This document shows, one piece after another, positions 6,381 to 13,747 of a stretch of DNA of 19,356 nucleotides. The position numbers and the translations under genes were made by a program. The stretch lies in NCBI GenBank assembly GCA_003220195.1, contig QHRT01000066.1, positions 1-19,356 of the forward strand, written 5' to 3'. Each line of letters opens with the position of its first letter. Positions within the stretch are counted from its first letter, which is position 1. This DNA is from Candidatus Rokuibacteriota bacterium. Lineage in GTDB: Bacteria; Methylomirabilota; Methylomirabilia; Rokubacteriales; CSP1-6. The notes below the pieces were generated by a model. The model had not been told where the DNA came from and did no database searches. It saw only the letters and a program-made list of their open reading frames with translations.

Positions 6381-7654
6381 CGAACACCCTCGTGCTCCAG
6401 CTACTGGGCCTGGTCCTGCTCATCGCGTGCTCGGCCGTGCTGACCGGCGCCGAGGCGGCCTACTTCTCGCTCGGCCGCGCCCGGCTCAAACGCATGGCGG
6501 GCGCCCGCGCCGCTACGGGCGCGCAAAGCCCGGTGATCGAACGGCCCCACGAGCTCCTGATCACGTTGCTCGTCGGAATCACCATCATCAACATCGGCGC
6601 TTCGGCGCTGGCGGCCAGTGTCGCCGACGGGCTGCTCGGTCCGCGGTTCGGTCTGCCGGCAGAGATGATCGCCATGGTGGTGCTGCTCACGGCGTTCGGC
6701 GAGGTGCTGCCGATGACGCTGGCGGTGAAGCACCCCGAGCCGTTCCTGCGCTTCGCGCACCGGCCGGTGCAGTGGCTGGGCGCGCTGTTGACCTCCGCCG
6801 GTGTTCACGCGGTGCTCGGCGCCCTCACCCGCGTGACCGTCCGTGCGCTTGGTCGGCGCGGAGATCGGCCGGAGCTCACCGAGGAGGAGCTGCGCACGCT
6901 GGTCGACGTCGGGGCCAGCGAGGGCGTCGTCGAGCGAGAAGAGCGCGAGATGATCCACAAGGTGTTCGAGCTCGAGGACACGCTGGTCAGATCGGTCATG
7001 GTCCCGCGCACCGACATGTTCTGCCTCGACGTCGCGATGCCGGTGGACCGGCTCCTGCCGGCGTTGCGCGAGAACCTGCACTCGCGCGTTCCGGTGTACG
7101 AGAGATCGATCGACGTGATCGTGGGGATTCTCTATACCAAGGATCTCCTGAGCTACGTGCACGGTCTGCCCGGCAACTTCGATCTACGGGCCCACCTGCA
7201 TCCGCCGTACTTCGTGCCGGAGACGAAGCGGGCCGACGCGCTCCTCAAGGAATTCCAGGCGAAGAAGCTGCACCTCGCGATCGTGGTCGACGAATACGGC
7301 GGGACCGCGGGGCTCGTGTCCCTCGAAGACCTGCTGGAGGAAGTCGTCGGCGAGATTGCCGACGAGTACGACGAGCCGGAACGGCTGGTGCAGCGTATCG
7401 ACGCGACCACCTATCGCGTCGCCGGCAAGCTGCCCATCGACGACCTGAACGAGATCACCGGGCTCGCGGTGTCGAAGCAGACGTACGACACCGTCGGCGG
7501 GTGGGTTCTCGACCTCTTCGGGCGAGTGCCGCGCAAGGCCGAACGGATCGAGACACCGAACGTCTCGCTCACCGTCGAAAAGGTCGAGCGGACGCGGGTG
7601 GTCGAGGTGCTCGTGACGCTCCGGAAGCCTCCGGCGCGCGAGGCGGCCGCATGA
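6377..7654 (+). CDS. CNNM/CBS/CorC_HlyC domain membrane protein, first of a tandem pair
   Basis: A 425-residue protein of the HlyC/CorC (CNNM/DUF21) family, implicated in magnesium/cobalt transport and metal tolerance at the inner membrane. The order is: N-terminal membrane domain with hydrophobic stretches about 5-24, 60-82, 96-116 and 130-150; an acidic linker LTEEELRTLVDVGASEG (167-183); a CBS pair (about 205-325) with MVPRTDM and SRVPVYERSIDVIVGILY; VVDEYGGTAGLVSLEDLLEE (303-322); and a C-terminal CorC domain (about 335-415). The conserved membrane motif usually read GE-(I/L)-(I/L)-P-K appears as FGEVLPMTLA, with Met for Lys. It overlaps thiL and the next gene by ATGA at each end. The exact ion and direction of transport are unknown. 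Confidence 0.88.
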   Translation: MTNTLVLQLLGLVLLIACSAVLTGAEAAYFSLGRARLKRMAGARAATGAQSPVIERPHELLITLLVGITIINIGASALAASVADGLLGPRFGLPAEMIAMVVLLTAFGEVLPMTLAVKHPEPFLRFAHRPVQWLGALLTSAGVHAVLGALTRVTVRALGRRGDRPELTEEELRTLVDVGASEGVVEREEREMIHKVFELEDTLVRSVMVPRTDMFCLDVAMPVDRLLPALRENLHSRVPVYERSIDVIVGILYTKDLLSYVHGLPGNFDLRAHLHPPYFVPETKRADALLKEFQAKKLHLAIVVDEYGGTAGLVSLEDLLEEVVGEIADEYDEPERLVQRIDATTYRVAGKLPIDDLNEITGLAVSKQTYDTVGGWVLDLFGRVPRKAERIETPNVSLTVEKVERTRVVEVLVTLRKPPAREAAA

Positions 7655-8931
7655 CGCCCCTCTGGATCGCGGTCGCCTGCCTCGGCGCCTCGGTGTTCTT
7701 CTCGATGGCCGAGATGGCGTTCATCGCCGCCAACCGGCTTCGGCTCCGCCATCTGGCCGAGGCCGGGAACGCCATCGCCGAGAGCTACCTCGACGCATTC
7801 CGCCGCCCGGAACGAACGCTCTCGGCCGCGATGATGGGCGTGACCGTGTCCCACATCATCGCGGCGTCGGCGGCGACCTGGGCCTTGCTCCGCGTCGTGG
7901 GACCGATGGCGCCGCTCTTCGTCACGATCGTGTTGACCCTGGTCATGCTCGTCTTCGGCGAGATCATTCCGAAGGCCGTCGCGCGCGAGTGGGCCACCGA
8001 GCTGATCCTGTGGCTGTTCCGCCCCTTGACCTGGGCGGCGCGGGCGCTCGCGCCGCTCGTCGCGTTGGCGCAGGTGATCGTCCGCGGAGTGCTCTCCCTG
8101 GTCGGCGCCGGCGCCCCGGACGTCCGCCAGTTCGTCTCGCGGGAAGAATTGAAGGCGCTCTTGCAGATGGAGCCCGGCGAGGCGGACGTGACGGTCCAGG
8201 AAGCCGAGATGAGTTACAAGATCCTCGATCTCGGCGACACGACCGTCCGCGAGGTCATGGTGCCGCTCGTCGAAGTGGTGATGCTCCCGGCCAGCGCCAC
8301 CCCGGCGGAGGCGATCGCGGTGATCCACGAGCGTGGATTTTCACGGATTCCGATCTTTTCCGCGCGAGAGACCAACATCGTCGGAATCGTCGCCGCCATG
8401 GATCTGCTGGTCCGCGGCACCGAGGTGCGGACGTTGGACCGACTGATGCGCCAGCCGTACTATGTGCCGGAATCCAAGCGCATCGACGACCTGCTGCGCG
8501 AGATGCAGCGCTCGCGCATCCACATGGCGGTGGTGGTCGACGAGTACGGCGGCTCCACCGGAATCGTGACGCTGGAGGACATCGTCGAAGAGATCGTCGG
8601 CGAGATCGAGGACGAGCACGACCGGCCGCCCGCGGCCATCGAGCGCCTGCCCGACGGCAGCTACTGGGTGGCCGCGCGCAGCAACATCGACGAGGTCAAC
8701 GAGGCGCTCGACTGGAGCTTGCCGAAGAACGAGTACGAGACGGTGGCGGGCCTGGTCCTCGCGACGCTGCACCGGATCCCGCGCACCGGCGAGGAATTCC
8801 AGATTCCCGGGTACACGATCACGGTCCTCGAAGCGGACGCTCGCCGCGTGAGCACCGTCAAGATCGCGCCCTCACGCGGCAGCGATGGCGACGCGCCCGG
8901 CAGCGCGCCGCAACCCGGCGCAACATCCTGA
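7651..8931 (+). CDS. CNNM/CBS/CorC_HlyC domain membrane protein, second of a tandem pair
   Basis: A 426-residue paralogue of the preceding gene with the same architecture: membrane domain (hydrophobic stretches about 4-24, 58-80, 88-108, 118-150) with canonical FGEIIPKAVA (102-111), a CBS pair (about 196-315) with EVMVPLVEV and FSRIPIFSARETNIVGIV, VVDEYGGSTGIVTLEDIVEE (295-314), and a CorC domain to about residue 405, then a low-complexity Ser/Gly/Pro tail. The start ATG overlaps the previous stop and has GAGG seven bases upstream. The conserved PKAVA suggests this member keeps the standard transport core, whereas its neighbour has diverged there. Two non-identical copies side by side may form a heteromer or act in separate conditions (inference). 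Confidence 0.9.
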   Translation: MTPLWIAVACLGASVFFSMAEMAFIAANRLRLRHLAEAGNAIAESYLDAFRRPERTLSAAMMGVTVSHIIAASAATWALLRVVGPMAPLFVTIVLTLVMLVFGEIIPKAVAREWATELILWLFRPLTWAARALAPLVALAQVIVRGVLSLVGAGAPDVRQFVSREELKALLQMEPGEADVTVQEAEMSYKILDLGDTTVREVMVPLVEVVMLPASATPAEAIAVIHERGFSRIPIFSARETNIVGIVAAMDLLVRGTEVRTLDRLMRQPYYVPESKRIDDLLREMQRSRIHMAVVVDEYGGSTGIVTLEDIVEEIVGEIEDEHDRPPAAIERLPDGSYWVAARSNIDEVNEALDWSLPKNEYETVAGLVLATLHRIPRTGEEFQIPGYTITVLEADARRVSTVKIAPSRGSDGDAPGSAPQPGATS

Positions 8932-8948
8932 GATTCATGGAGGTCGAC

Positions 8949-9623
8949 ATGGCAGGACAGACGGTGCAGTACCCTTCGAACGGCGGCACGACGCCCGGCT
9001 ATCTCGCGACGGCGCAGTCGGGAAAAGGCCCGGGCCTCATCGTCATCCAGGAGTGGTGGGGCCTGGTCTCACACATCAAGCACGTGTGCGATCGCTTCGC
9101 GGCGGAGGGCTTCAGCGCGCTCGCGCCGGATTTCTACCACGGCAAGTCGACCAGTGAACCGGACGAGGCGAACAAGCTCTTCATGGCGCTCCAGATCGGC
9201 CAGGCCGAGAAGGACCTGCGCGGCGCCGCGACGTTCCTCGCGCAGCACTCATCGACGGCGAAGCTCGGCGCCGTCGGGTTCTGCATGGGCGGACAGCTGG
9301 CGCTGTTCGCCGCAACGCTCAACCCGTCGGTCGGGGCGACCGTGAACTACTACGGGATTCATCCGAACGTGAAGCCGGATTACACGAAGCTCGGCGGCCC
9401 GGTGCTCGGACTCTTCGCGGAAAAGGACCAGTTCGTGACGCCGAAGGTGGCGCGCGAAGTCGATGCCGCGATCAAGGCGGCCGGCAAGTCGTCGGAGATG
9501 CACATCTATCCCGGCGTCGATCACGGGTTCTTCAACGACGAACGGTCCGACGTGTACGACAAGGCCGCGGCCAGCGACGCCTGGCGTCGCACGCTGGCGT
9601 TCTTCCGGCAGCATGTGAAGTGA
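8949..9623 (+). CDS. Dienelactone hydrolase family protein
   Basis: This 224-residue alpha/beta hydrolase has the length and triad of dienelactone hydrolase (carboxymethylenebutenolidase) family proteins: nucleophile C112 in GFCMGG, D160 in FAEKDQF and H192 in GVDHGFF, plus the family's E35 in VIQEWWGL. Classical members open dienelactones in chloroaromatic breakdown, but most genomic copies have unknown substrates and no catabolic genes flank this one, so the substrate is not assigned. No signal peptide is seen; cytoplasmic. ATG 8949 is chosen because GGAGG (8939-8943) lies 5 bases upstream; ATG 8937 is in frame but has no ribosome site. It sits 17 bases after the second CNNM gene and ends the plus-strand group. 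Confidence 0.9.
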   Translation: MAGQTVQYPSNGGTTPGYLATAQSGKGPGLIVIQEWWGLVSHIKHVCDRFAAEGFSALAPDFYHGKSTSEPDEANKLFMALQIGQAEKDLRGAATFLAQHSSTAKLGAVGFCMGGQLALFAATLNPSVGATVNYYGIHPNVKPDYTKLGGPVLGLFAEKDQFVTPKVAREVDAAIKAAGKSSEMHIYPGVDHGFFNDERSDVYDKAAASDAWRRTLAFFRQHVK

Positions 9624-9629
9624 TCGAGT

Positions 9630-9650
9630 GGGGGCTCCGAATGTGCCCCC
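9630..9650 (+). terminator. Hairpin after the dienelactone hydrolase gene
   Basis: GGGGGC (9630-9635) pairs with GCCCCC (9645-9650) across a 9-base loop, beginning 6 bases after the stop codon. The following bases GGTTCTTG hold only a few T residues. Its position at a convergent gene junction supports a terminator role for the plus-strand genes. Confidence 0.5.
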
Positions 9651-9704
9651 GGTTCTTGACGCGTGGGGGCGACGCTCCCTCGCACTCCTGGCCCGACGCT
9701 CGAC

Positions 9705-9730
9705 GGCGCCTCGGCTTTTGCCGAGGCGCC
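9705..9730 (-). terminator. Strong hairpin ending the ribosomal operon
   Basis: A perfect 11-bp inverted repeat, GGCGCCTCGGC (9705-9715) and its complement (9720-9730), encloses a four-base TTTT/AAAA loop, 7 bases beyond the rplQ stop. There is no T-tract on the minus strand after it, so it may work with Rho or as a 3'-end protector. The remaining sequence 9651-9704 holds nothing else recognisable. Confidence 0.6.
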
Positions 9731-9737
9731 CCCTCGA

Positions 9738-10211
9738 CTACCTTGCGGCCGCGGCCGCGCGCTGCTCCTGGCGCTCGCGCTTCTTCTCCGCCTTGGTGGG
9801 ACGCTCGTTCTTCCGGTCCTTCCCCGTGCCCCGATCCTTGGGCTGTTCGGCCCGATCGACCAACTCGAGCAGCACCAGCGGCGCGGCGTCGCCCGCCCGG
9901 ACTCCGGACTTCAAGATCCGTGTGTAACCGCCGTTCCGCTCGGTGAAGCGGGCCGCGATCGTGTCGAACACGCGCGACACCACCTCGCGGTCCGGGACGA
10001 GTGTCAGCGCCTGGCGGCGTGCGTGGAGCCGGTTGTCCTCGCGCTTCGCGAGGGTGATGACGTGGTCCGCCATTCCCCGGATCGCCTTGGCCTTCGCCTC
10101 CGTCGTCGTGATGCGCTCGTGCCGGAAGAGCGCCGTGAGCAGGCTCCGGAACATCGCCGTCCGGTGCTCGCGTCGCCGTCCGAGCTTCGAGTTCGCTCGT
10201 CCGTGTCTCAT
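9738..10211 (-). CDS. rplQ: 50S ribosomal protein L17
   Basis: L17 is a large-subunit protein near the peptide exit tunnel. The start MRHGRANSKLGR, EHRTAMFRSLLTALFRHERI (15-34), KAKAIRGMADHVITLAK and NGGYTRILK (93-101) are family landmarks, with the core ending around residue 120. The last 37 residues form a Lys/Glu/Arg-rich tail finishing in a run of Ala, longer than in short L17 versions of about 120 residues. Its ATG overlaps the rpoA stop (ATGA), with GAGGAG upstream. It is the last gene of the operon, followed by a strong hairpin. Confidence 0.97.
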   Translation of the reverse strand: MRHGRANSKLGRRREHRTAMFRSLLTALFRHERITTTEAKAKAIRGMADHVITLAKREDNRLHARRQALTLVPDREVVSRVFDTIAARFTERNGGYTRILKSGVRAGDAAPLVLLELVDRAEQPKDRGTGKDRKNERPTKAEKKRERQEQRAAAAAR

Positions 10212-11182
10212 CGGATCGCCGCTCCTCTTCCCAGCGCCGCCAGCACGTTCGGATCGATCCGCATCCCGAGGGACAGTCCGAGCGAGGCGAGCGCCGCCTT
10301 GATCTCGTCGATCGACTTTTCGCCGAGGTTCTTGACGTGCTCGAGATCCGCCTCGGTCTTCTGCGCGAGATCGGCGACGATCTGCATGTCGGCGTTCTTG
10401 AGGGCATTGACCGCCCGCGCCGGAAGCTCCAGTTCCTCGAGCGTCTTGGCGAGGGCGTCGCGGACGTAGGCCTCGCCGGACGCGTCCTCCGCCTCGTCGT
10501 CGGCGGGGCGCTCGACGAGCGGCGTGAAGTGGTCCTTCATGTACGTCGCCGCGCGCGTCAACGCGTCATCGGGCCCGACGGCGCCGTTCGTCCAGATCTC
10601 CACCACCAGCTTCTCGTAATCGGTGATCTTTCCCAGCCGGGACATCTCGACGTTGTACGAGACCCGGGTGATCGGCGAATACGCGGCGTCCACCGCCTGG
10701 GCGCCGTCGGGCGCCGCGGTGACGCGACCGGCCGCCTCGTACCCCCGGCCGACGCCGATGCCGAGCGTCATCGTCAGCTTCGCCCCGGGCTCGAGCGTGA
10801 AGAGCGGCAGCTCGGGATTCAGCACTTCGATGTCGGTCTCGGGAATGTCGGCGCCCGTCACCTGACGGGGACCGGTCAGCTGCGCTTCCACCGTCTTCGG
10901 CTCCCCGGCGGGAATCTGGATCGCGAGCTTCTTCAGATTCAGCAGCACGTCGGTCGTGCTGTCCACCACGCCGGGAATCTTCGCGTCCGCGCTCCGCATC
11001 CCGTCGATCTTCACCCACGCCACGGCCGCCCCCGGGATGATCGAGAGCAGCGTTCGCCGGAGTGAATTCCCGACCGTGAGCGCATAGCCCTTCTCGAACG
11101 GCTCGGCGACGAGCCGTCCGTAGCGCTCGGAGAGGATCTCCCACTCGACCTTCTTCGGCTTCTGGAACGGGATTCGCGGCAT
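10208..11182 (-). CDS. rpoA: DNA-directed RNA polymerase subunit alpha
   Basis: The 324-residue alpha subunit nucleates RNA polymerase assembly and contacts UP elements and activators. The N-terminal domain (1-225) carries FEKGYALTVGNSLRRTLLS (29-47), LNLKKLAIQ and the dimerisation/beta-contact region; an acidic linker (about 225-237) joins the C-terminal domain (about 240-310), where R256 in LPARAVNALKNADM corresponds to the DNA-contacting Arg of E. coli alpha, followed by NLGEKSIDEIKAAL. ATG 11182 is chosen because MPRIPFQKPKKVEW is the family start and GGGAGAGGG precedes it; the frame upstream to 11293 lies within rpsD. It is 16 bases after rpsD. Confidence 0.97.
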   Translation of the reverse strand: MPRIPFQKPKKVEWEILSERYGRLVAEPFEKGYALTVGNSLRRTLLSIIPGAAVAWVKIDGMRSADAKIPGVVDSTTDVLLNLKKLAIQIPAGEPKTVEAQLTGPRQVTGADIPETDIEVLNPELPLFTLEPGAKLTMTLGIGVGRGYEAAGRVTAAPDGAQAVDAAYSPITRVSYNVEMSRLGKITDYEKLVVEIWTNGAVGPDDALTRAATYMKDHFTPLVERPADDEAEDASGEAYVRDALAKTLEELELPARAVNALKNADMQIVADLAQKTEADLEHVKNLGEKSIDEIKAALASLGLSLGMRIDPNVLAALGRGAAIR

Positions 11183-11198
11183 GCCCTGCGCCCTCTCC

Positions 11199-11822
11199 CT
11201 ACTTGCTGTAGAGCTCGACGACCAGCTGTTCCGCCACCGGGATCTGGATGTCCTCGCGGAGCGGCAGGCTGCGCACCGTGCCCTGCTTCTCATTGACGTC
11301 GAGCTCGAGCCACTGCGGCACCTGGCCGCGCCCGGCGGCGATGTTGTCCTCGATCCTCGCCTGGAGCTTCGAGTTCGGACGGAGCCGGACGACGTTACCG
11401 ACCGACACCAGGAACGACGGCACCGTGACCTTGCGCCCGTTCACCTGCACGTGCCCATGGGCGACGATCTGTCGTCCTTCGCGGCGGGACGCCGCGAATC
11501 CGAGCCGGTGCACCACGTTGTCGAGACGTCGCTCGAGCAGTCGGAGCAGGTTCTCGCCGGTCACGCCCTTCTCGCGCTCCGCCGACTCGAAGTACCGGTG
11601 GAACTGGCCCTCGATGACGCCGTAGATCCTCTTCGCCTTCTGCTTCTCGCGAAGCTGGACGCCGTACGGCGTCAGCTTGCCGCGATTGAGCCCGTGCTGC
11701 CCGGGGGGATAGTTGCGGCGCTCGATCGCGCACTTGTCGGTGAAGCATCGGGCGCCCTTCAGGAAGAGCTTCATACCTTCGCGTCGGCACAGACGGCACT
11801 TGGCGTCGCGGTATCGCGCCAT
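11199..11822 (-). CDS. rpsD: 30S ribosomal protein S4, zinc-binding form
   Basis: At 207 residues this is standard S4, a primary 16S rRNA binder that in E. coli represses its own operon. The N-terminal Cys set C9, C12, C26 and C31 marks the zinc-containing (C+) variety. The S4 RNA-binding domain (about 97-160) has LERRLDNVVHRLGFAASRRE and AHGHVQVNGRKVTVPS. It lies between rpsK and rpoA as in E. coli and unlike Bacillus, where rpsD is elsewhere. The start has AGGGGGC a few bases upstream. Confidence 0.97.
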   Translation of the reverse strand: MARYRDAKCRLCRREGMKLFLKGARCFTDKCAIERRNYPPGQHGLNRGKLTPYGVQLREKQKAKRIYGVIEGQFHRYFESAEREKGVTGENLLRLLERRLDNVVHRLGFAASRREGRQIVAHGHVQVNGRKVTVPSFLVSVGNVVRLRPNSKLQARIEDNIAAGRGQVPQWLELDVNEKQGTVRSLPLREDIQIPVAEQLVVELYSK

Positions 11823-11831
11823 CGCCGCCCC

Positions 11832-12242
11832 CTACACCCGCCGCCGCTTCGGCGGGCGGCAGCCGTCGTGGGGGATGGGGGTGACGTCGCGAATGGCCGT
11901 GACCTCGAGCCCGACGGCCTGCAGCGAGCGGATGGCCGCCTCGCGTCCGGCTCCGGGCCCGCGCACGAAGACCTCGATCTGCTTCAGGCCGACTTCCATG
12001 CCCTTCCGCGCGGCCTGCTCGGCGGCCGTCTGCGCGGCGAACGGCGTCGATTTGCGCGAGCCCTTGAACCCGGCGCTGCCAGCGCTCGACCACGCCACGA
12101 CGTTGCCCATCTTGTCGGTGATCGTCACGACGGTGTTGTTGAACGTCGCCTGGATGTGCGCGATGCCCGTGCGCACCTCGCGCCGCTCCCGTCGCTTGCC
12201 ACCCTTCTTGCGTGGCGCCGGCTTCGCCTGTTGCTCTGCCAT
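11832..12242 (-). CDS. rpsK: 30S ribosomal protein S11
   Basis: A 136-residue S11, a platform protein of the small subunit that lines the Shine-Dalgarno interaction site. Landmarks: GIAHIQATFNNTVVTITD (26-43), WSSAGSAGFKGSRKSTPFAA, VFVRGPGAGREAAIRSL and the end DVTPIPHDGCRPPKRRRV. The N-terminal 20 residues are basic, as is common. It starts 3 bases after the rpsM stop, with GGGAG upstream overlapping the end of rpsM. Confidence 0.97.
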   Translation of the reverse strand: MAEQQAKPAPRKKGGKRRERREVRTGIAHIQATFNNTVVTITDKMGNVVAWSSAGSAGFKGSRKSTPFAAQTAAEQAARKGMEVGLKQIEVFVRGPGAGREAAIRSLQAVGLEVTAIRDVTPIPHDGCRPPKRRRV

Positions 12243-12245
12243 GAC

Positions 12246-12653
12246 TTACGCTCCCGCCTTCCTCGCCGCCGGCGCCGCCGCCGTGGGCTTCTTCTTCACC
12301 ATGACGCCACGCCGCGGCCCCTTCCGCGTCCGGGCGTTCGTGTGCGTGCGCTGCCCGCGGACCGGCAGCCCGCGGCGGTGGCGAATGCCTCGGTACGCGC
12401 CGATGTCCATCAGGCGCTTGATGTTCATGGAGATCTCGCGGCGCAGGTCGCCTTCGACCTTGAGGTTGCGCTCGATGATGTCGCGGATCCTGCCGACCTC
12501 GTCGTCGGTCCACTCCCGCACTCTCTTGGCGACATCGACGCCGGCGTCGGCCAGCACCCGCCTGGACGTGGGCACGCCGATCCCGTAGATGTACGTGAGG
12601 GCCACCTCGCCGCGCTTCTCTCGGGGAAGATCCACGCCCGCTACTCTCGCCAT
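12246..12653 (-). CDS. rpsM: 30S ribosomal protein S13
   Basis: A 135-residue S13, which sits in the 30S head and contacts P-site tRNA and the 50S bridges. It begins MARVAGVDLPREKR and shows ALTYIYGIG, RGIRHRRGLPVRGQRTHTNA and ARTRKGPRR, all family signatures. After the usual end the protein carries a short Lys/Ala/Pro tail of about 15-18 residues (KKKPTAAAPAARKAGA). GGAGAG precedes the start; rpmJ lies 13 bases upstream. Confidence 0.97.
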   Translation of the reverse strand: MARVAGVDLPREKRGEVALTYIYGIGVPTSRRVLADAGVDVAKRVREWTDDEVGRIRDIIERNLKVEGDLRREISMNIKRLMDIGAYRGIRHRRGLPVRGQRTHTNARTRKGPRRGVMVKKKPTAAAPAARKAGA

Positions 12654-12666
12654 GATCGCTCTCCGT

Positions 12667-12780
12667 TTAGCCCTGTCGCTGCTTGTGCCGCGGGTTCGTG
12701 CAGATGATCCGCGTCACGCCGTGACGCTTCACGATCTTGCAGTGTTCACAGCGCGCCTTGATCGACGGTTTGACTTTCAT
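12667..12780 (-). CDS. rpmJ: 50S ribosomal protein L36, zinc-binding form
   Basis: A 37-residue gene read directly from the sequence: it starts MKVKPSIKARCEHCK, continues with IVKRHGVTRIIC and ends NPRHKQRQG, followed by TAA. C11, C14, C27 and H32 form the zinc-binding set of the standard L36 type. L36 is the smallest large-subunit protein and stabilises 23S rRNA near the L7/L12 stalk base. It lies between infA (31-base gap) and rpsM (13-base gap), the usual location. Confidence 0.97.
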   Translation of the reverse strand: MKVKPSIKARCEHCKIVKRHGVTRIICTNPRHKQRQG

Positions 12781-12811
12781 CGCTCGCTCTCGTTCCTCGC
12801 TTCGACGCTCG

Positions 12812-13030
12812 TTACTTGAACCGGTACGTGATGCGCCCGCGGCTCAGGTCGTACGGCGAGAGCTCCACCTTCACCCGATCGCCGGGCAGGATGCGGATGA
12901 AATTCATCCGCATCTTGCCGCTGACGTGCGCGAGCACGCGATGACCGTTCTCGAGCTCCACCCGGAACATCGCGTTCGGCAGCGGCTCGACCACCGTTCC
13001 CTCGACCTCAATCGCGTCTTCTTTCGCCAT
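12812..13030 (-). CDS. infA: Translation initiation factor IF-1
   Basis: A 72-residue OB-fold protein, the exact usual IF-1 length, which occupies the A site of the 30S subunit during initiation. It begins MAKEDAIEVEGTVVEPLPNA, has FRVELENGHRVLAHVSGKMR and ends DLSRGRITYRFK. AGAGGGG lies just upstream of the ATG. It is placed between the broken map gene and rpmJ. Confidence 0.98.
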   Translation of the reverse strand: MAKEDAIEVEGTVVEPLPNAMFRVELENGHRVLAHVSGKMRMNFIRILPGDRVKVELSPYDLSRGRITYRFK

Positions 13031-13043
13031 GCCCCTCTGTCGC

Positions 13044-13747
13044 TCACGCCCGTGGCGCCGGAGCGCCGTTCTTACGGGTCAGCACGTCGGGGCCGTGCTC
13101 GGTGACCGCGATCGTGTGCTCGAAGTGCGCCGCCAGACTTCCGTCCTGGGTCACCGCGGTCCAGCCGTCCTCGAGAATCCGCACCTCGAAGCTGCCCATC
13201 GTCACCATGGGCTCGATCGCCAGCACCATGCCTGGTCGAATTTGCGGGCCACGGCCCGGCTCGCCGAAGTTCGGCACCTGCGGATCTTCGTGCAATTGCC
13301 GGCCGATCCCGTGGAAAGCCGTCGCCCGGGCCGGCACTCGACGATCGCCAGCTCGAGGCTTTCGCGCGTGACGTCGAGGAGCTCTTGGACCCTCGGGGGG
13401 ATCTCACCGATCGCGGCCGTGAACGCGCAATCGGCGTAGTACCCATCCACGATACACCCGAGGTCGAGGCCCACGATGTCGCCCTCCTTGAGGCGACGAT
13501 GCGGCGAGGGGATCCCGTGAACGATCTCCTCGTTGATCGACACGCAGACGGTCGCCGGAAAGCCGCGATAGCCCTTGAACGCCGGCAGCGCGCGGCGCTC
13601 ACGGATGAAGGCTTCGACGGCCTCGTCGATTTCCTGCGTGGACATCCCGGGTTCGACGAAGCCCGCCAGGAAGTCCATCAACTCCGAGAGGATGCCCCCG
13701 GCACGGCGCATCACGCCGATCTCGCGCGCCGACTTCAGCACGATCAC
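13044..13747 (-). pseudogene. map: Methionine aminopeptidase type I, broken by an internal out-of-frame deletion
   Basis: Map removes the initiator Met from nascent proteins. The first part (GTG 13747 to about 13317) reads normally from MIVLKSAREIGVMRRAGGIL through VHGIPSP and the metal ligands in GLDLGC and DGYYADCAF to IVECRPGRRL, then runs out of frame to a stop at 13202. The second part, in another frame from about 13313 to the stop at 13044, resumes at HGIGRQLHEDPQVPNFG and includes IEPMVTMG and AHFEHTI, holding the remaining ligands. Between the Leu of GRRL and the His of HGIGR the family has about 24 residues; here 2 bases remain, so about 70 bp are missing, shifting the frame. The GTG start overlaps the adk stop (GTGA) and has GGAGG upstream. 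Either a pseudogene or an assembly error. Confidence 0.85.

Noticed and set aside
11181..12707. Plus-strand open frame of 508 codons opposite rpoA-rpsD-rpsK-rpsM
   Set aside because: Composition is Arg/His/Leu/Asp-rich with no family motif, and it lies antisense to clearly recognised ribosomal genes; a GC-rich codon shadow.
13202..13337. Programmed ribosomal frameshift in map
   Set aside because: A shift would restore the frame but not the ~23-24 missing residues before HGIGR, and no slippery run is seen at the junction; deletion or assembly error is simpler.
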